A stretch of DNA of 64,000 nucleotides, taken from positions 13,031,188 to 13,095,187 of the forward strand of contig CM034101.1 in NCBI GenBank assembly GCA_019914945.1, written 5' to 3'. Below the pieces are notes generated by a model. The model searched no databases, was not told the origin of the DNA, and saw nothing but the letters and a program-made list of their open reading frames with translations. A program made the position numbers and the translations under genes. Shown piece by piece: positions 34,150 to 45,506 of the stretch. Numbering within the stretch: the first letter of the stretch is position 1; each line of letters begins with the position of its first letter. The stretch comes from Typha latifolia. Its lineage: Eukaryota; Streptophyta; Magnoliopsida; Poales; Typhaceae.

Positions 34150-36523
34150 CTCGAGTGCAATTTAGTACAGCTGAAATGCTGGCATCTTATTGTCTTGAAA
34201 ATTGTCAGTAATTTTCTATGAATTAGCAGTTCAATCACATAATAACAAAACCAGGGAGTACTTCAAAATCAGAAACGAGTAATAGATCTTAACATCAAGA
34301 TCAGGATCAGGAGCTCAGATTTGCTTGGCTACAGAAAGCCCTGTTATTTCCAAAGAAGTAACATTTGTGTTTTATTAGGAGGGGGAAAATGGCTTATTAT
34401 TACCCAGTTGAAAGTACTTCTCATGCAAGTAAGACTTTAAAAGTTTCTTTTCTGGAGAAGCAAGAAAATTTAACACGCAGTTTATGATTTTGTGAAGCTC
34501 TCCAAAATAATGAATTTCGCAGTTGTTTAGACAGACAAACATTTATGAGAAAAGATAAGCTTACCGCACAACAAGACATCGTGATTAATTAGCTTAGACA
34601 ACAGAACAAATATTTCTAGGTCTTTTAAGATCCAAGAAGGAAGCAATAGTGTTTGGCAGTTCAAAAGCTTCTATGCACAAGAAGATCATTGTTGTAAAAT
34701 GAACAGAAAGCAAGAAAACAGAGAATTGGAAAAACATGATCTGACAAACAAAAAAAGGTAGAAGCGTAACAGAAAACATGGCATCTAAATAAAATTTAAG
34801 CTCAAATATCAGGAAAAGCTTGCTGCAACCAACAATGTTTGATAGATAAAGGAGATGAATAGTACTGAGCAAAATAAGCAAGATGAATGAAGTCCCTCAA
34901 ACCTGTAATAGAAAAAACATGGATAATTGCATTTTTTACCCTCCTGTGATTTGGCCCAATTGCACGGAAATCTTATGTAATTTTAACTTAAGCATTTAAT
35001 ATATAGAAGTAAAATTATCATTTTATCTTTCTATTAACAGCAGATCAATGATTGCACTATAGTTCTGATCACAAGGGTGTTAAATATTTAAGTTAAAAGT
35101 TTATAAAAAATTTGTACAATTAGGTCAAACCACAGGAGGACACAGTGCAATTTCTCTAGAATAAAAAAGACCCAGCCAAAATTTGGTGAGTAGAAATTGA
35201 AAGAATATGCTGAACTCGAAAACACTCAACATGAAATCTTGTTAAACAAAGGATCAAAGTATAGGAAGTTTATACATTGGCAACTATTTGAATATTTCAA
35301 CACTAACCATTTTAACAAAATAAATGAATTGCCAACTGCAAAAACGCCACCCAAATGTTTTAGCAAGTGTAGATAAGACCTTGCATCTTATTGTCCTAAA
35401 ACATCATCAGTTATATTATGTAATTCAAGTATTTCAATCATATTATTACACTGACCAAAATTAGTGAAGATGCATTATCCTGTAGCAGGGGCTACAATAT
35501 CAGAAACAAGTAAGAAACCGATACATTTAGAATCAGGAGCATCAAGGTTAGCATTGCATTTATACAAATATCATGCTATGGATTGACGAAGAGAACATGC
35601 TTTTATTAGGAGGTCAGCCTTTTTAATGCCCTTTTGGAAGTACTTCTCATGTGCGTACTATTTTATAGTTGTTTTTCTAGATAAGTCAGCTTATGATTGA
35701 GACTAGGACGGTAGGTATCCGTGAGAAAAGTTATAATAGCAAGAATTAGTAAGACGTCACGATATGATGAAAGGGAAGAAAAGTGCTAAGAATCTAGGAG
35801 GAAGTAATAGATTTTGACCTTAGGGAGACGATATATAATCCAATAAAAGTGTTGCAGCATCTTTAAATGATGAGAAGTTGCTGTCCTCTGTTTGTAGCTC
35901 TTTACTCTTTTCTTCTTCACTGTCAAAGACCACCAATGACTTTTACAAAATTTTATCCTGCATTAGTAATAACAGGGAAAGACTTAAGAAATTCAAATAG
36001 ATTCTAATGAAAATTTTCTGAAGATAAAAATTCCTGTTTCCACAGGGTGCACTAGAATTGAAAGATTACATCTGGACAACAAAGATGCCTCCAAGCCTAC
36101 TTGAAAAATTCCTTATAGGACAGATACAGAGAGATCATTTACTAGTGAGTACAACAATGTTTCTTAACCCAATCCTAATAGCAAATACATCCTTATGCAA
36201 GAACATAATGAATTCAATTTTTTTCCTCTATGAATCCCTTAATTTTTGTTAATTTTAGTATCTTCAAGTTCAAAGCAGGGCAAAATGTTGCCGAGAAAAT
36301 ACGTATAGGCAGATAATTTGTGAAGTATAATACACCGAAATGATGCCTGTCCGGCAAGATGTTGTTTATCTATATGGAGTAGAATTACAAGTTTCGCACC
36401 ACATTGTACTAATTATTAACTTCAAAACAAAGAAGTTGGGTACCACTGCACACTAATACTACGAGAAAGGAAACCAATACGACTTGGAACAGAACTGGTG
36501 CGTCAATCGTTGAACGAGTGAAC
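34150..36523 (-). repeat. conserved downstream flank of copy G
   Basis: Reverse-oriented flank of the membrane-protein unit, contiguous with gene copy G. Shares with copy B (16432-16590) the stretch around CCAGCCAAAATTTGGTGAGT (35169), and with copies A and E the TGAGACGATAT/GTTGCAGCATCTTTAAATGA region (35850). It contains a MITE (34940-35139) and ends at the LINE border near 34145. Short open frames at 34594-34881 and 36058-36252 are not conserved as proteins. Confidence 0.7.
34940..35139. mobile_element. MITE of about 200 bp
   Basis: Terminal inverted repeats of about 25 bp: CCTCCTGTGATTTGGCCCAA at the left, and GGTCAAACCACAGGAGG at the right, which reverses to CCTCCTGTGGTTTGACC. It is non-coding and AT-rich inside. 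The flank of copy A lacks it at the matching place (GGGTAAAATGCAATTATCC, 12098). A target duplication is not clear. Confidence 0.65.
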
Positions 36524-37033
36524 TTACACGATGTCAAATTCTGTCTCCTTGGCAGGAAAGAAGCGCCGCATTAGAAGTTGGTAGATGGAGACCAGGCTCT
36601 GTGAGAACCAATGGTACAGTAGTTGGACTGGCTTTTGTAAGAGGGGAAGCATAGCGAGAAGCCCGGACGTGTATGCGACCCAACTGTAGCGAGGAAGGAC
36701 GACGATGGAGACGAGGGAGGAGAGAAAGAAACCGACGGATAGGATTCCGATGAGCTCATAGCATCCGGCTATCACGGGGTAGTTGGAGAGGAAGGTCGGA
36801 GCGGCCTGAGAGGTGCAGAAGCAGAAGATGCCGATGATGGAGAAGACCAAGATGTGAACTGGGATGTCCTCGGCATCGTTGGTCGAGAGGCGGGGGGAGA
36901 GGAGAGCTACGATGGCGCCAACCGCTGTAGCTGCCAATGGGTTGGAAGAAAGTTGGAGCAGAGGTGATAGTTTTGGCTGTGCTTCTTGGGGTCTAGCTCC
37001 AGCTGTAAGGGGAATAGCACGGTCTGTTGCCAT
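36524..37033 (-). CDS. small multi-pass membrane protein, copy G
   Basis: Encodes 169 residues in one exon; function not recognised. ATG at 37033 in the context ACTATAATGGCA, as in copy D. The N-terminus MATDRAIPLTAG is followed by the same four hydrophobic segments and the invariant C-terminus RRFFPAKETEFDIV. Differences are spread over the N-terminal third (GARPQEAQPKLSP), while the membrane core from LSSNPLAATAVGAIVALLSP onward is nearly unchanged. Among the copies it has the best core promoter, with TATA at 37121-37130 and a CT-rich leader. It may therefore be the ancestral or active copy; this is inference. The truncated copy E shares its QKPVQLLYHWFSQS signature, so E and G are closest relatives. 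Confidence 0.7.
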   Translation of the reverse strand: MATDRAIPLTAGARPQEAQPKLSPLLQLSSNPLAATAVGAIVALLSPRLSTNDAEDIPVHILVFSIIGIFCFCTSQAAPTFLSNYPVIAGCYELIGILSVGFFLSSLVSIVVLPRYSWVAYTSGLLAMLPLLQKPVQLLYHWFSQSLVSIYQLLMRRFFPAKETEFDIV

Positions 37034-37120
37034 TATAGTTAGTTGCTAGGGGGCAGACGGAGAAGTGTGGAATGATACAGGCAATTTGGGCCAGGGAAAT
37101 TTAGTTGACTCGCCAGTCGC

Positions 37121-37130
37121 TATTTATAGA
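37121..37130 (-). promoter_or_regulatory. TATA box of copy G
   Basis: On the minus strand the sequence is TCTATAAATA, about 90 bp upstream of the ATG at 37033 and followed by a pyrimidine-rich leader. This fits a plant core promoter. Confidence 0.6.
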
Positions 37131-37825
37131 GGGAAAAATGCGCCTGCTCCGTTTGCCGGCATTTCTAATATAATATATTCATATTAGAACTGCTGCATCG
37201 TAATTCGTAAACAGCACTAGATGTAGGTGTGTGACGTGTGTCCTGTCTGTGTGGAATGGTACGCAAATTGGCGGTTGCAACTTGGACCGTTGGATGTGCG
37301 GAGGTGAAACCGTGAAGGACCGAATGACTTCTAATATAATATTATAAGCAAATTGGACGCGGGAAGGCGGAATGTTGGCTTGTGTCCTTTGGAGAGTCAA
37401 CTGGATTCTGTTATTTTATTTGTAGCGATTAAGTCTACAGGTTGAAATAACTTGAAGGAATAGAATTTAAAATCGTTGTTGGAAAGGTCAGAGTAGCAAA
37501 AGTCCTTTTTTTTGAATTAAAAGGCGAGCTATTAGTCGTCACCACTTGGCCGGGCTCATACAACTAAACAATCAAAATATAATATGGCGACGACAGTTTC
37601 AAAAGAGAGAGTTTTTTTTTTTTAAAATTAAAAGGAGAGCTATTAACCCACCTATAGATTAATTATCACCTAAAACATCTCTTTTGGTGACGACAGTTCC
37701 AAGAGGTGAACCCGCCAGAAAGCCATATTATATATATAATATAGTCACATATAATATAGTCGTAATATATTTGTATTTAACCCATCATTTAATATGTATT
37801 AGCTCGTCGGGCTGACTTCTAATAT
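37131..37825. other. upstream region of copy G, otherwise no gene
   Basis: Copy G promoter-proximal DNA is followed by AT-rich sequence. TTCTAATATAATAT strings occur at about 37165, 37330 and 37816, and a GGCGACGACAG string at 37583 recurs in degenerate form near 37685. No coding region supported. Confidence 0.5.
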
Positions 37826-38909
37826 TGTAACAACCCAGAATTTTAAAATATAAATAAATAAAATAAATAGGAATATACAGTTTAGAGAATGAGGAATTTT
37901 ACTTTATCTTTTATATTTTAGGATTTTTATTAAATTAAATTAAATTTTTCGATATATCTTTAAGATATTAGAATTTATATTCTAATAGGACTCTTATTAT
38001 ATGTTTTTTAATTATAAAAGGGGGACTTAGAAGAAAATCCTAGATGGATTTTTAGGAGAGAAATTAGACGGTACCGTAGCATTAGAAAAAAAGAGAGAAA
38101 AAGAGATAATTCTTGAGGGAGATCAGAGAAAAAAAATAGAAAATAGAGGAAAAAAGATTTTATTATACCAAAGAGAAGAAAAGGAAAGAGAAGGCAATCT
38201 TGGAGCGCTTTGGAATTCGTGCAAATTACGATTAGGATGCGAAAATTAAATTATTTTGGATTTAGCAATCAAGGCAAGTTCCCACTCATATTTTCTTAAA
38301 TTTTTATCATATAAAAATAGAATTAATGAATTGTAAATATATCTTTGTATTTATTCTTATTCTGTTTAATTTTATAAGATAAGAAACTTTACAATACGAT
38401 GATGTCAATTATACGGGAAGTTAAGAAATTCATTATTTTAAGGATTTTCAATAAAGAATTAGAAATGTTAAGATTTTGTATTTTAGAAAATTCATATTTA
38501 TCATAAAAAGGGGATTTTATTGTTTATTATTTTTCAGATTTCAAAGTATTTATTTTTATTGCAGAAAATAAGAAATAAATTAGGAATATTTCAATTTAAA
38601 TGAATTTTAGATTTCTGAAAATAATTAATATCTACTTCTATTTCTATATATATATATTGTGGAATTACTTCAATTTAAAGGAATTTCGGATTTGTAAAAC
38701 AAATTATTATTATATTTTATTTTTAGAAAATAAGAGAGGAAATCTTTATGCTAATATATTTTATTTTCTATAAATAAAATATAAGAGATCTTTATTTTTT
38801 TAGAATATGATCAAAAATAAATATTATTTTTGAGACGTGAAATTTTGCAAAATTAAATATTAGATTATTATTTATTTGTATTTTCTGACTTATTAAGAAT
38901 GATTTATAT

Positions 38910-38946
<37 letters not shown>

Positions 38947-39593
38947 AGGAAATAATAGTATTTGAATTTATGGATTATTCGCGTATATATTGTATTTGAA
39001 GAATTGAGAATTTTTCTGATTGAGGAATTTGATACTTGAGATTCAGAATGAATAGGTATAGTTAAATACTGATAAAAGTGAGATATTAAACCCAATTTGT
39101 TTCAAGTGATACTTGAGATTCAGAATGAATAGGTATAGTTAAATACTGATAAAAGTGAGATATTAAACCCAATTTGTTTCAAGAAGATAAGTCTAGGGAA
39201 AAAATTCTTTGAATGTAATGTTGCGACGTGCTACCAAGTGACTGGCGGGATTAGGAAAAAGATTTTTGAATTTTTGTCCTCGTGACTCTAATCTTTTTCA
39301 ACGGCTAGTAAAAAAAGTCAATAGGGCATTTTATAGTACCTACTGTGACCCTAGACGGATCGACTATCTAGAAAAGTCCCGGGATGGTGACTAGGTAGTG
39401 CGATGTGTCCACGGGTCAGAGTACCCATTAATGAGACAATATGGCATTTTATCAGTTTTTGCGGGTTTCCATAGTAGTACACTTTTGGCATAGATTGACT
39501 ACTTTTATATTGATTTATTTAAATTTAGATATTATGAATGATTTATGATTCTATTTCCATGATAGTACATTTTCTATTTCCATGATAGTACAT
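37826..39593 (+). mobile_element. LTR-like repeat, probably a solo or partial LTR
   Basis: Begins TGTAACAACCCAGAATTTTA, the kind of start seen in plant gypsy LTRs. It stays non-coding to the LINE border at about 39594. Features such as CCCGGGATGGTGACTAGGTA and ACGGGTCAGAGTACCC near 39380-39430 are typical of the 3' portion of such LTRs. A 5-bp target duplication was not found and no gag/pol is present. Confidence 0.45.
39031..39184 (+). repeat. tandem duplication, two 77-bp units
   Basis: GATACTTGAGATTCAGAATG begins both units (39031 and 39108). The units look identical by eye and end in CCCAATTTGTTTCAAG. A very recent duplication, inside LTR-like DNA. Confidence 0.9.
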
Positions 39594-42500
39594 CACCAAA
39601 CCTCTTGTTGGACCGATCTGCACCAAGCTTATTAATGGCATCGACTGTGATGTTCAATTGAAGTATGAACGCCTACCACGACTCTATACCTTTTGCGGCC
39701 ATATCGGCCATGATTTCTCGGACTTTGTTCAACGATATTCTCTCACCACCAAGATTTGCCTTGAATACCCACCCCCACTTCATGATCGTCTTCTGTCGCT
39801 GCTCATGCCGAGATTTCAAGATCTGTCGGTCAATGCCTATTCCTCTCCTCGGCATTCTAATTCTGATAGAGGAGGCTCGCCTTCTCGACGGCAAGAAGGA
39901 AGTAGCCACTCTAGGTCGGCGTCTTCTGCAGGCTCGCCATATCAGCTATCTTTAGACAGAGTAAGCTCCCTCAAAAAACTCGGTGGATATCTCACCTCAA
40001 GGGACTCGGCTAATTTCAGTTCCCATCAAGATAGCCGAAACTCAACTCTACCTGCCATGCAGCCGGTCAACGTTACTACTTTCGAAGATAATCCTCTTCC
40101 TCTTCCTGACCATGTAGCTTCGGCCTGCTCGACATCAGCGGATTCTCCTTTGCCGGATGTGGTGGTGGAAGATGTTGTTCTACCCTCTGTCGCTTCCACT
40201 AGTCCAAGGTGCAAGCGGAAGGCCATGGCCTCATCTCAGCTTCTAAGATCTTCTCCTATCAGGGCAGTGAAAAAGATTGTAAAGCGCAATCATTCTTTGA
40301 GTGCAACTAGGCGAGGCCAATGGCACGAGCAGATATGAAACTTCTAGCATGGAATTGTAGGGGTTGCGGGGGTGCCCCTACAATTCACAACCTTCAGAAA
40401 ATCCTCCGCTGTACCAGGTCTTCTCTTGCCTTCCTGTCTGAGACCAGTGCAACTCTCTCAAATGCACCACTATCATCTCTTCGCTTGCTCTTACTCAGCA
40501 TTTTATTGTACCTGCTGCTAATCGTGCTGGCGGTCTAAGGCTCTTGTGGGACCCCTCTATTTCAGTTGTAATCAAGGGTTCTTCCACATTTTATTGCTAC
40601 TGAAATATTTGAGAGCTCTTCTTCTCGAGTTGGGCTTTTTATTGGTATTTATGGGGACCCTACTCATCATAATGCTAATGTTATTTGGTCTCAGATTTCT
40701 AATATTATTAACTGCAATTCTTCTCTTCCCGTGGTCCGCTGTGGGAATTTTAATGAAATTGCATGTGCGACTGAAAAAGACGGTGGGTTTGTTCCTAATA
40801 GACCAAGATAATTAATTTGTTCAGCTTGGATAAATAGTGTTGGCTTGCTTGATCTTGGTTTTGCAGGTCCAGTGTACACTTGGACAAATCGCCAAGAACT
40901 ACCAAACCTCATTCGTGAACGACTTGACAGATGTCTCGCGGCTCCAGAATGGTGTTCTTTGTTTCCATCAGCCAAGGTGCTTCATTTACCTGCCATCTCT
41001 AGCGACCACAACCTGCTCCTTCTGGACACTGACCCAGAACCGAGTACTGGACGATGATTTAGGGTTGAAAATTAGTGGCCAAAAGTTATTGGCTTCTCGA
41101 ATGTTTGCTCCAATTTGTGGTGTTCTTCTATTAGTTATAACAAAGTTCTTGCTACCTCTATGAAGCGGTTTACTCCGGGCCTTATAGTTTGGGCGAAGAC
41201 CAATTCTGCTAATCCGAGGTCGGCAATTAAACACGTGGAAGATAAAATTTCAGAAATTCAGCAGAAAGGTAATCACACTCCTTTGGATATTTAGCATGAG
41301 AGGTATTGTAGATCTATTCATGATAATCTTCTCTCTAGAGACGAAATTTATTAGAGGCAAAGATCAAGACAACTTTGGCTTCAAGAGGGGGACAGAAATA
41401 CATCTTATTTTCACACATCGACCTCTATTCGCCGCTGGTGCAACATGATCAACTCTCTCACTCGCCCTGATGGAGAGACCACCTTCTGCAAGCAGGAAAT
41501 TCAAGCTTTATTTCTTTATCATTTCGATCCGCAGAATTTTTGAAACATCTTTTCCTCATTCCTTGCTAAATTTACCACAGGAAATTAAAGTCAAGTTTCA
41601 CCATATTCCAATGGCCAATTTTCCTGACCTTTTCGCCGTCCCTAATGATGATGAAATTTACAAAGTGCTGATGTTATTTGGCCAGATAAGGTACCAGGTT
41701 TAGATGGTATTAATGCAAGATTTATTCAATCAAATTGGAGCATCTTCAGATCTGAAATTTGTAGCTGTGTTCGCCACTTCTTTATGTTGGGTTGTATAGA
41801 CAGAGATCTCAATCAAACCCTGATTGTGCTAATTTCTAAGATTCCGACACCTCAAGTGGTGGGGGATTTTAAGCCTATTAGCTTGTGAAATGTATGCTAT
41901 AAACTTATTTCCAAAATTCTGGCTAATAGGATGAAGCTGCTCTTGGATGATATTATTTCAAATATACAGAATGCTTTCATTCCAGGTCGTCAAATATTGG
42001 ACAACCACATTATTGCGCAGGAGATAATATCCTTTATGAAGGCCTCTTCAAGTGGAGTGGGCTCTTTCATGCTTTAGGCAGATCTCTCAAATGCTTTTGA
42101 CAGAATGGAGTGGTCTTTTCTTGGTGACTGTCTTCATCTACATGGATTCTCTGTTCAATTTATTCGGCTTATTATGCAGTGGATTACGACTACCTCTATT
42201 TCAGTGGATATTAATGGCAATCATGGTGGTTTCTTTTGTCCGACGAGGGGTCTTCGCCAAAGGTGCCCTCTATCGCTCTATCCCTTTATTTTAGGTCCTA
42301 ACTTTCTCTCTATTCTTCTTGATCAAGGTTTAGCATCTAATTCTATTAAAGGGATAAGAGTGGCTCGCTCGGCCCCTATTCTGACGCACCTTCTCTTTGC
42401 CGATGACTTATTACTTATGGGGCGTGCTACCTCTCATGAAGCTCTCCAACTTAATACTATTTTGCATTGGTATTCTTTGCATTCTGGACAGGCTCTTAAC

Positions 42501-45175
42501 TTTATAAAATCGTCTATTCATTTTAGCCGCCGCACCCCACTGGAATCACAACAGGAGATTATGGATATTCTTGGTGTCAAGCCTATGGAACAAGCTGATA
42601 AATATCTTGGTGCTCTTCTACTCTGTCCGAGATCAAAGAACCAAGCTTATGCTTCATTATCGAAAAACTACGAGCCAAACTTGCTCCGTGGAAAGCTAAG
42701 TGCTTGAGCCATGCGGGTAGAGTTATGCTAATCAAATCTGTCCTTAGCTCTATACTGCTTTTTTTTTTCATGTCTACAGTATTGTTCCCTCACAACCTTC
42801 TGCAAAAACTTGATAGTGTTCTCAGGTCCTTTTGGTGGGCCCCTACCAAGGACCGGCCTCTATGCCTAGGGATATCTTCTGTAGGCCGAAACATAATAGT
42901 GGACTTGGGATACGCTCCTTTTTTGCTGTGAACAGATCCCTTATGTTAAAGCTTGGTTGGTGGCTAATTTCGTCGCCAGGGTTATGGACGGACATTGTTA
43001 AAGCTAGGTACTTCCCACATTCAAATTTCTGGTCGGCTAAGCCAAAACAAGCATCCTCTTGGTCATGGCAGGGTCTTCTTCAGGTCAGAGAGGCCCTCAA
43101 GTCGGGCATTTCATAGGAGTTGGGCTTGGGCTGCTCTATCTCCATCTCAGAGGATATCTGGCTTCATGGCCTTGATCTCTCCCATATCTCTCTTCCACCT
43201 AATATTTCTGTGGTGCAGGATCTAGCTCTACCATCTGGTGATTGGAATCAAAGCCTTCTTGCCAAGCTCTTTCTGAAGGAGATCATTGCCCGTATTATCT
43301 GCATGCTGCCACTTTGTTTCTCTTCTGCAGATAAGATGCTCTAGAAGTACACATCATCAGGCCGGTTTATAGCTAAATCAGCTTATCATGTTGTGGCCGC
43401 GGGTGCTTGGACGATGTCCACTTCTTCCAGTGCTAACAAGTCTATGTGGAAAACTTTGTGGAAGATGAAAGGCACACAACCACGTATTCTTGTTTTCATT
43501 TGAAGATGCTTATCGGGCGCACTGCCTACAAATGCAATGCTCCATCACCGCTGGCCATCTGTGGAGCCTTTGTGCGAGCTGCCCTATTTTATATAAATTC
43601 GTAGCTCATGCTCTTTTTGGCTACCCCTTCTCTAAAGCGGTATGGTTTGGGCTGCTTGAGTTCAAGTGGCCGGACATCGCCTCTCCTACTTCTTGGCTGT
43701 GTGATTTATTACACTCAGGAGGCTACCATCTACTCTCTACTGTTTTCATTGCTATATGGATGCTGTGGAAGGAATGGAACAATGTAATCTTTCGTCGATG
43801 CCATGTTACACCGGAACATCTATTGAAGGATATTCAGTGTACATAGGCTCCCTCGACACCTCTTCTATGCAATCGACATCCCCTCCTCCTCTATCATTCG
43901 CTCCTGATGATATCGCTTTGAAGGATATGATCTCTTGTTGTTGGGTTGATGCGAGTTGGCGTGGTGGAGTTGAAGCCGGAATTGGAGCCTTTCTTCATAC
44001 GGATTGCGGTAGTTACAGATTCTAATCTTTTATTTCATACCGCATGTCAGCGTTGGAAGGGGAAGCATAAGTACTTCTCACAGGCTTTCGTCTCTTAATT
44101 GATTATGTCTCACGGACCCTGCTGTTATCTTCTCAGACTGCAAAGTGATGGTCCACTAGGGCTGTCAGGCTTGACGAGCAGCTCGGGCTCGGCTCGGGCT
44201 TGGCTCGGGTGAAGCTCGAGTCCGGCTCGGCTCGATCAGAGCTGAGCCGAGCCCGAGCCATCATAATAGGCTTGAAATTAATATCGAGCCGAGCATGAGC
44301 TGGCTCAGGCTCGGCTCGATAGGCTCGATAGCCTGACTCCATATGACTAAGGACACGTGGCATAAAGAAATATTGCCACGTGTCCCTCACTAACTCATTC
44401 TCACCCGTAACACCCTCACCTACCCCACCCTCATTAATTACTTCACCTTTCCCATCACCACCTTCCCCATCCTCAATTCCCCCACCCCACCCTCATCTTC
44501 ACTCTCACCCTCATCCACCTGATCACCTTCACTCTTCCCTCCCCGTCGGCCTCCATCGGCAACGACGGCAAGCCACCACCACGGCGCCACGCCTTCCTCT
44601 CCGTCGGCCTCCTCCTCCTCCTCCTCCTCCTCTTCCTCCTCCGTCGTTGGCCTCCTCCATTCGTCTCCGACTCCTTCGGCAAGCCGCTGTCCATGTCGCC
44701 ACCGCCCACGTCGCCACCGGCCCACGTCGCCACCGCCTCTAATCGAGCTCGAGCTTTGCTCGGGCTCAGTTAGGCTCAGCTCAAGCTCGGCTCGGGTTGA
44801 GCTGAGCCGAGCCGAGCCTGAGCAACATTATGAGGCTCGAAACTAATTTCGAGCCGAGCCTGAGCCAGAGCCGGCTCGCTCAGGCTCGGCTCGTTTACAC
44901 CCCTATGGTCGACGCCTATCACTCGCCAAGATCGGATGATATACCACGGATCATTCGACCTTGGATCCGTGAGTGTAGACATTCTTCCTCCTCTCTCACT
45001 TATATTTCAGTCTTGTTTACAAGTAGAGAGAACAACTTTTCTGCTCATAACCTTGCTAATGAAGCCTTATTGTCTAAGGCCTCTCTTGTCGAGCTTGTTT
45101 TACCCTCGGGTGTGACTCTTCATTTCAATGAATCAAAGACTACGGTCTTTCTCTCTCTCTCTCTCCAAAAAAAAA
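39594..45175 (+). mobile_element. near-full-length L1-type LINE, frameshifted, with poly(A) tail
   Basis: ORF1 (from about 39596 to 40338) starts inside a conserved segment KPLVGPICTKLINGIDCDVQ and has a zinc knuckle remnant (CGHIGH). Its tail overlaps ORF2, which starts at 40320 with MARADMKLLAWNCRGCG (endonuclease). Further motifs in shifting frames: GFAGPVYTWTNRQ (40860), SSDHNLLLLD (41000), AFIPGRQILDNHIIAQEI (41975), ADLSNAFDRMEWSF (42085), a GLRQRCPLSLYPF-like region (42250), LLFADDLLLMG (42395), a zinc-binding reverse-transcriptase tail, and an RNase H start CCWVDASWRGGVEAGIGAF (43935). The RNase H part is split by a hAT-like element (44157-44905). A short A-run at 45167-45175 marks the 3' end. 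Many frameshifts; non-functional. The 5' end of ORF1 is missing. Confidence 0.85.
44157..44905. mobile_element. non-autonomous hAT-like element nested in the LINE
   Basis: A 749-bp insertion with inverted termini TAGGGCTGTCAGG and (reverse) TAGGGGTGTAAACG, flanked by 8-bp duplications TGGTCCAC (44149-44156) and TGGTCGAC (44906-44913). The subterminal zones are packed with GCTCGGCTCG/CGAGCCGAGC repeats. The centre (44400-44745) is a CT-rich block that could be captured sequence. Removing it restores continuity of the LINE RNase H region. No transposase; open frames inside are low-complexity. Confidence 0.85.
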
Positions 45176-45374
45176 TAGCGATAACTAGACTGCTTATTTG
45201 TCGAGGGGCATGCGAGGATAGTGGAGAGCGGGGTAGGCTCTTTGCTTAAAGCTTCAAGGCATATTAATATACTCTGTTTGACTCGAGGGAAATTTAGGAA
45301 TCACAACCTGGATTCTGCTTTTATTATAGTTTACATTAGGTGGAAGTAGAACTGTGAGCACCGGTGTAAAAAAC

Positions 45375-45506
45375 GCTATGCTTCCCCTCTTACAAAAGCC
45401 AGTCCAACTACTATACCATTGGTTCTCACAGAGCCAGGTCTCCATCTACCAACTTCTAATGTGGCGCTTCTTTCCTGCCAAGGAGACAGAATTTGACATT
45501 GTGTAA
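45375..45506 (+). pseudogene. 5'-truncated membrane-protein gene, copy E
   Basis: Only the last 43 codons remain, from AMLPLLQKPVQLLYHW to the usual FPAKETEFDIV and the TGTAAGT stop context. The QKPVQLLYHWFSQS segment groups it with copy G. Two residues differ from every intact copy (Gln for Leu after WFSQS, Trp for Arg in the LLMRR motif). The break is close to the downstream end of the LINE, but about 185 bp of unrelated DNA lies between (45176-45360). Confidence 0.85.

Noticed and set aside
44380..44742. Pro/Ser/His-rich open frame and Glu/Arg-rich antisense frames
   Set aside because: They lie in the CT-rich centre of a non-autonomous hAT-like element, with no domain or start context to support a gene.
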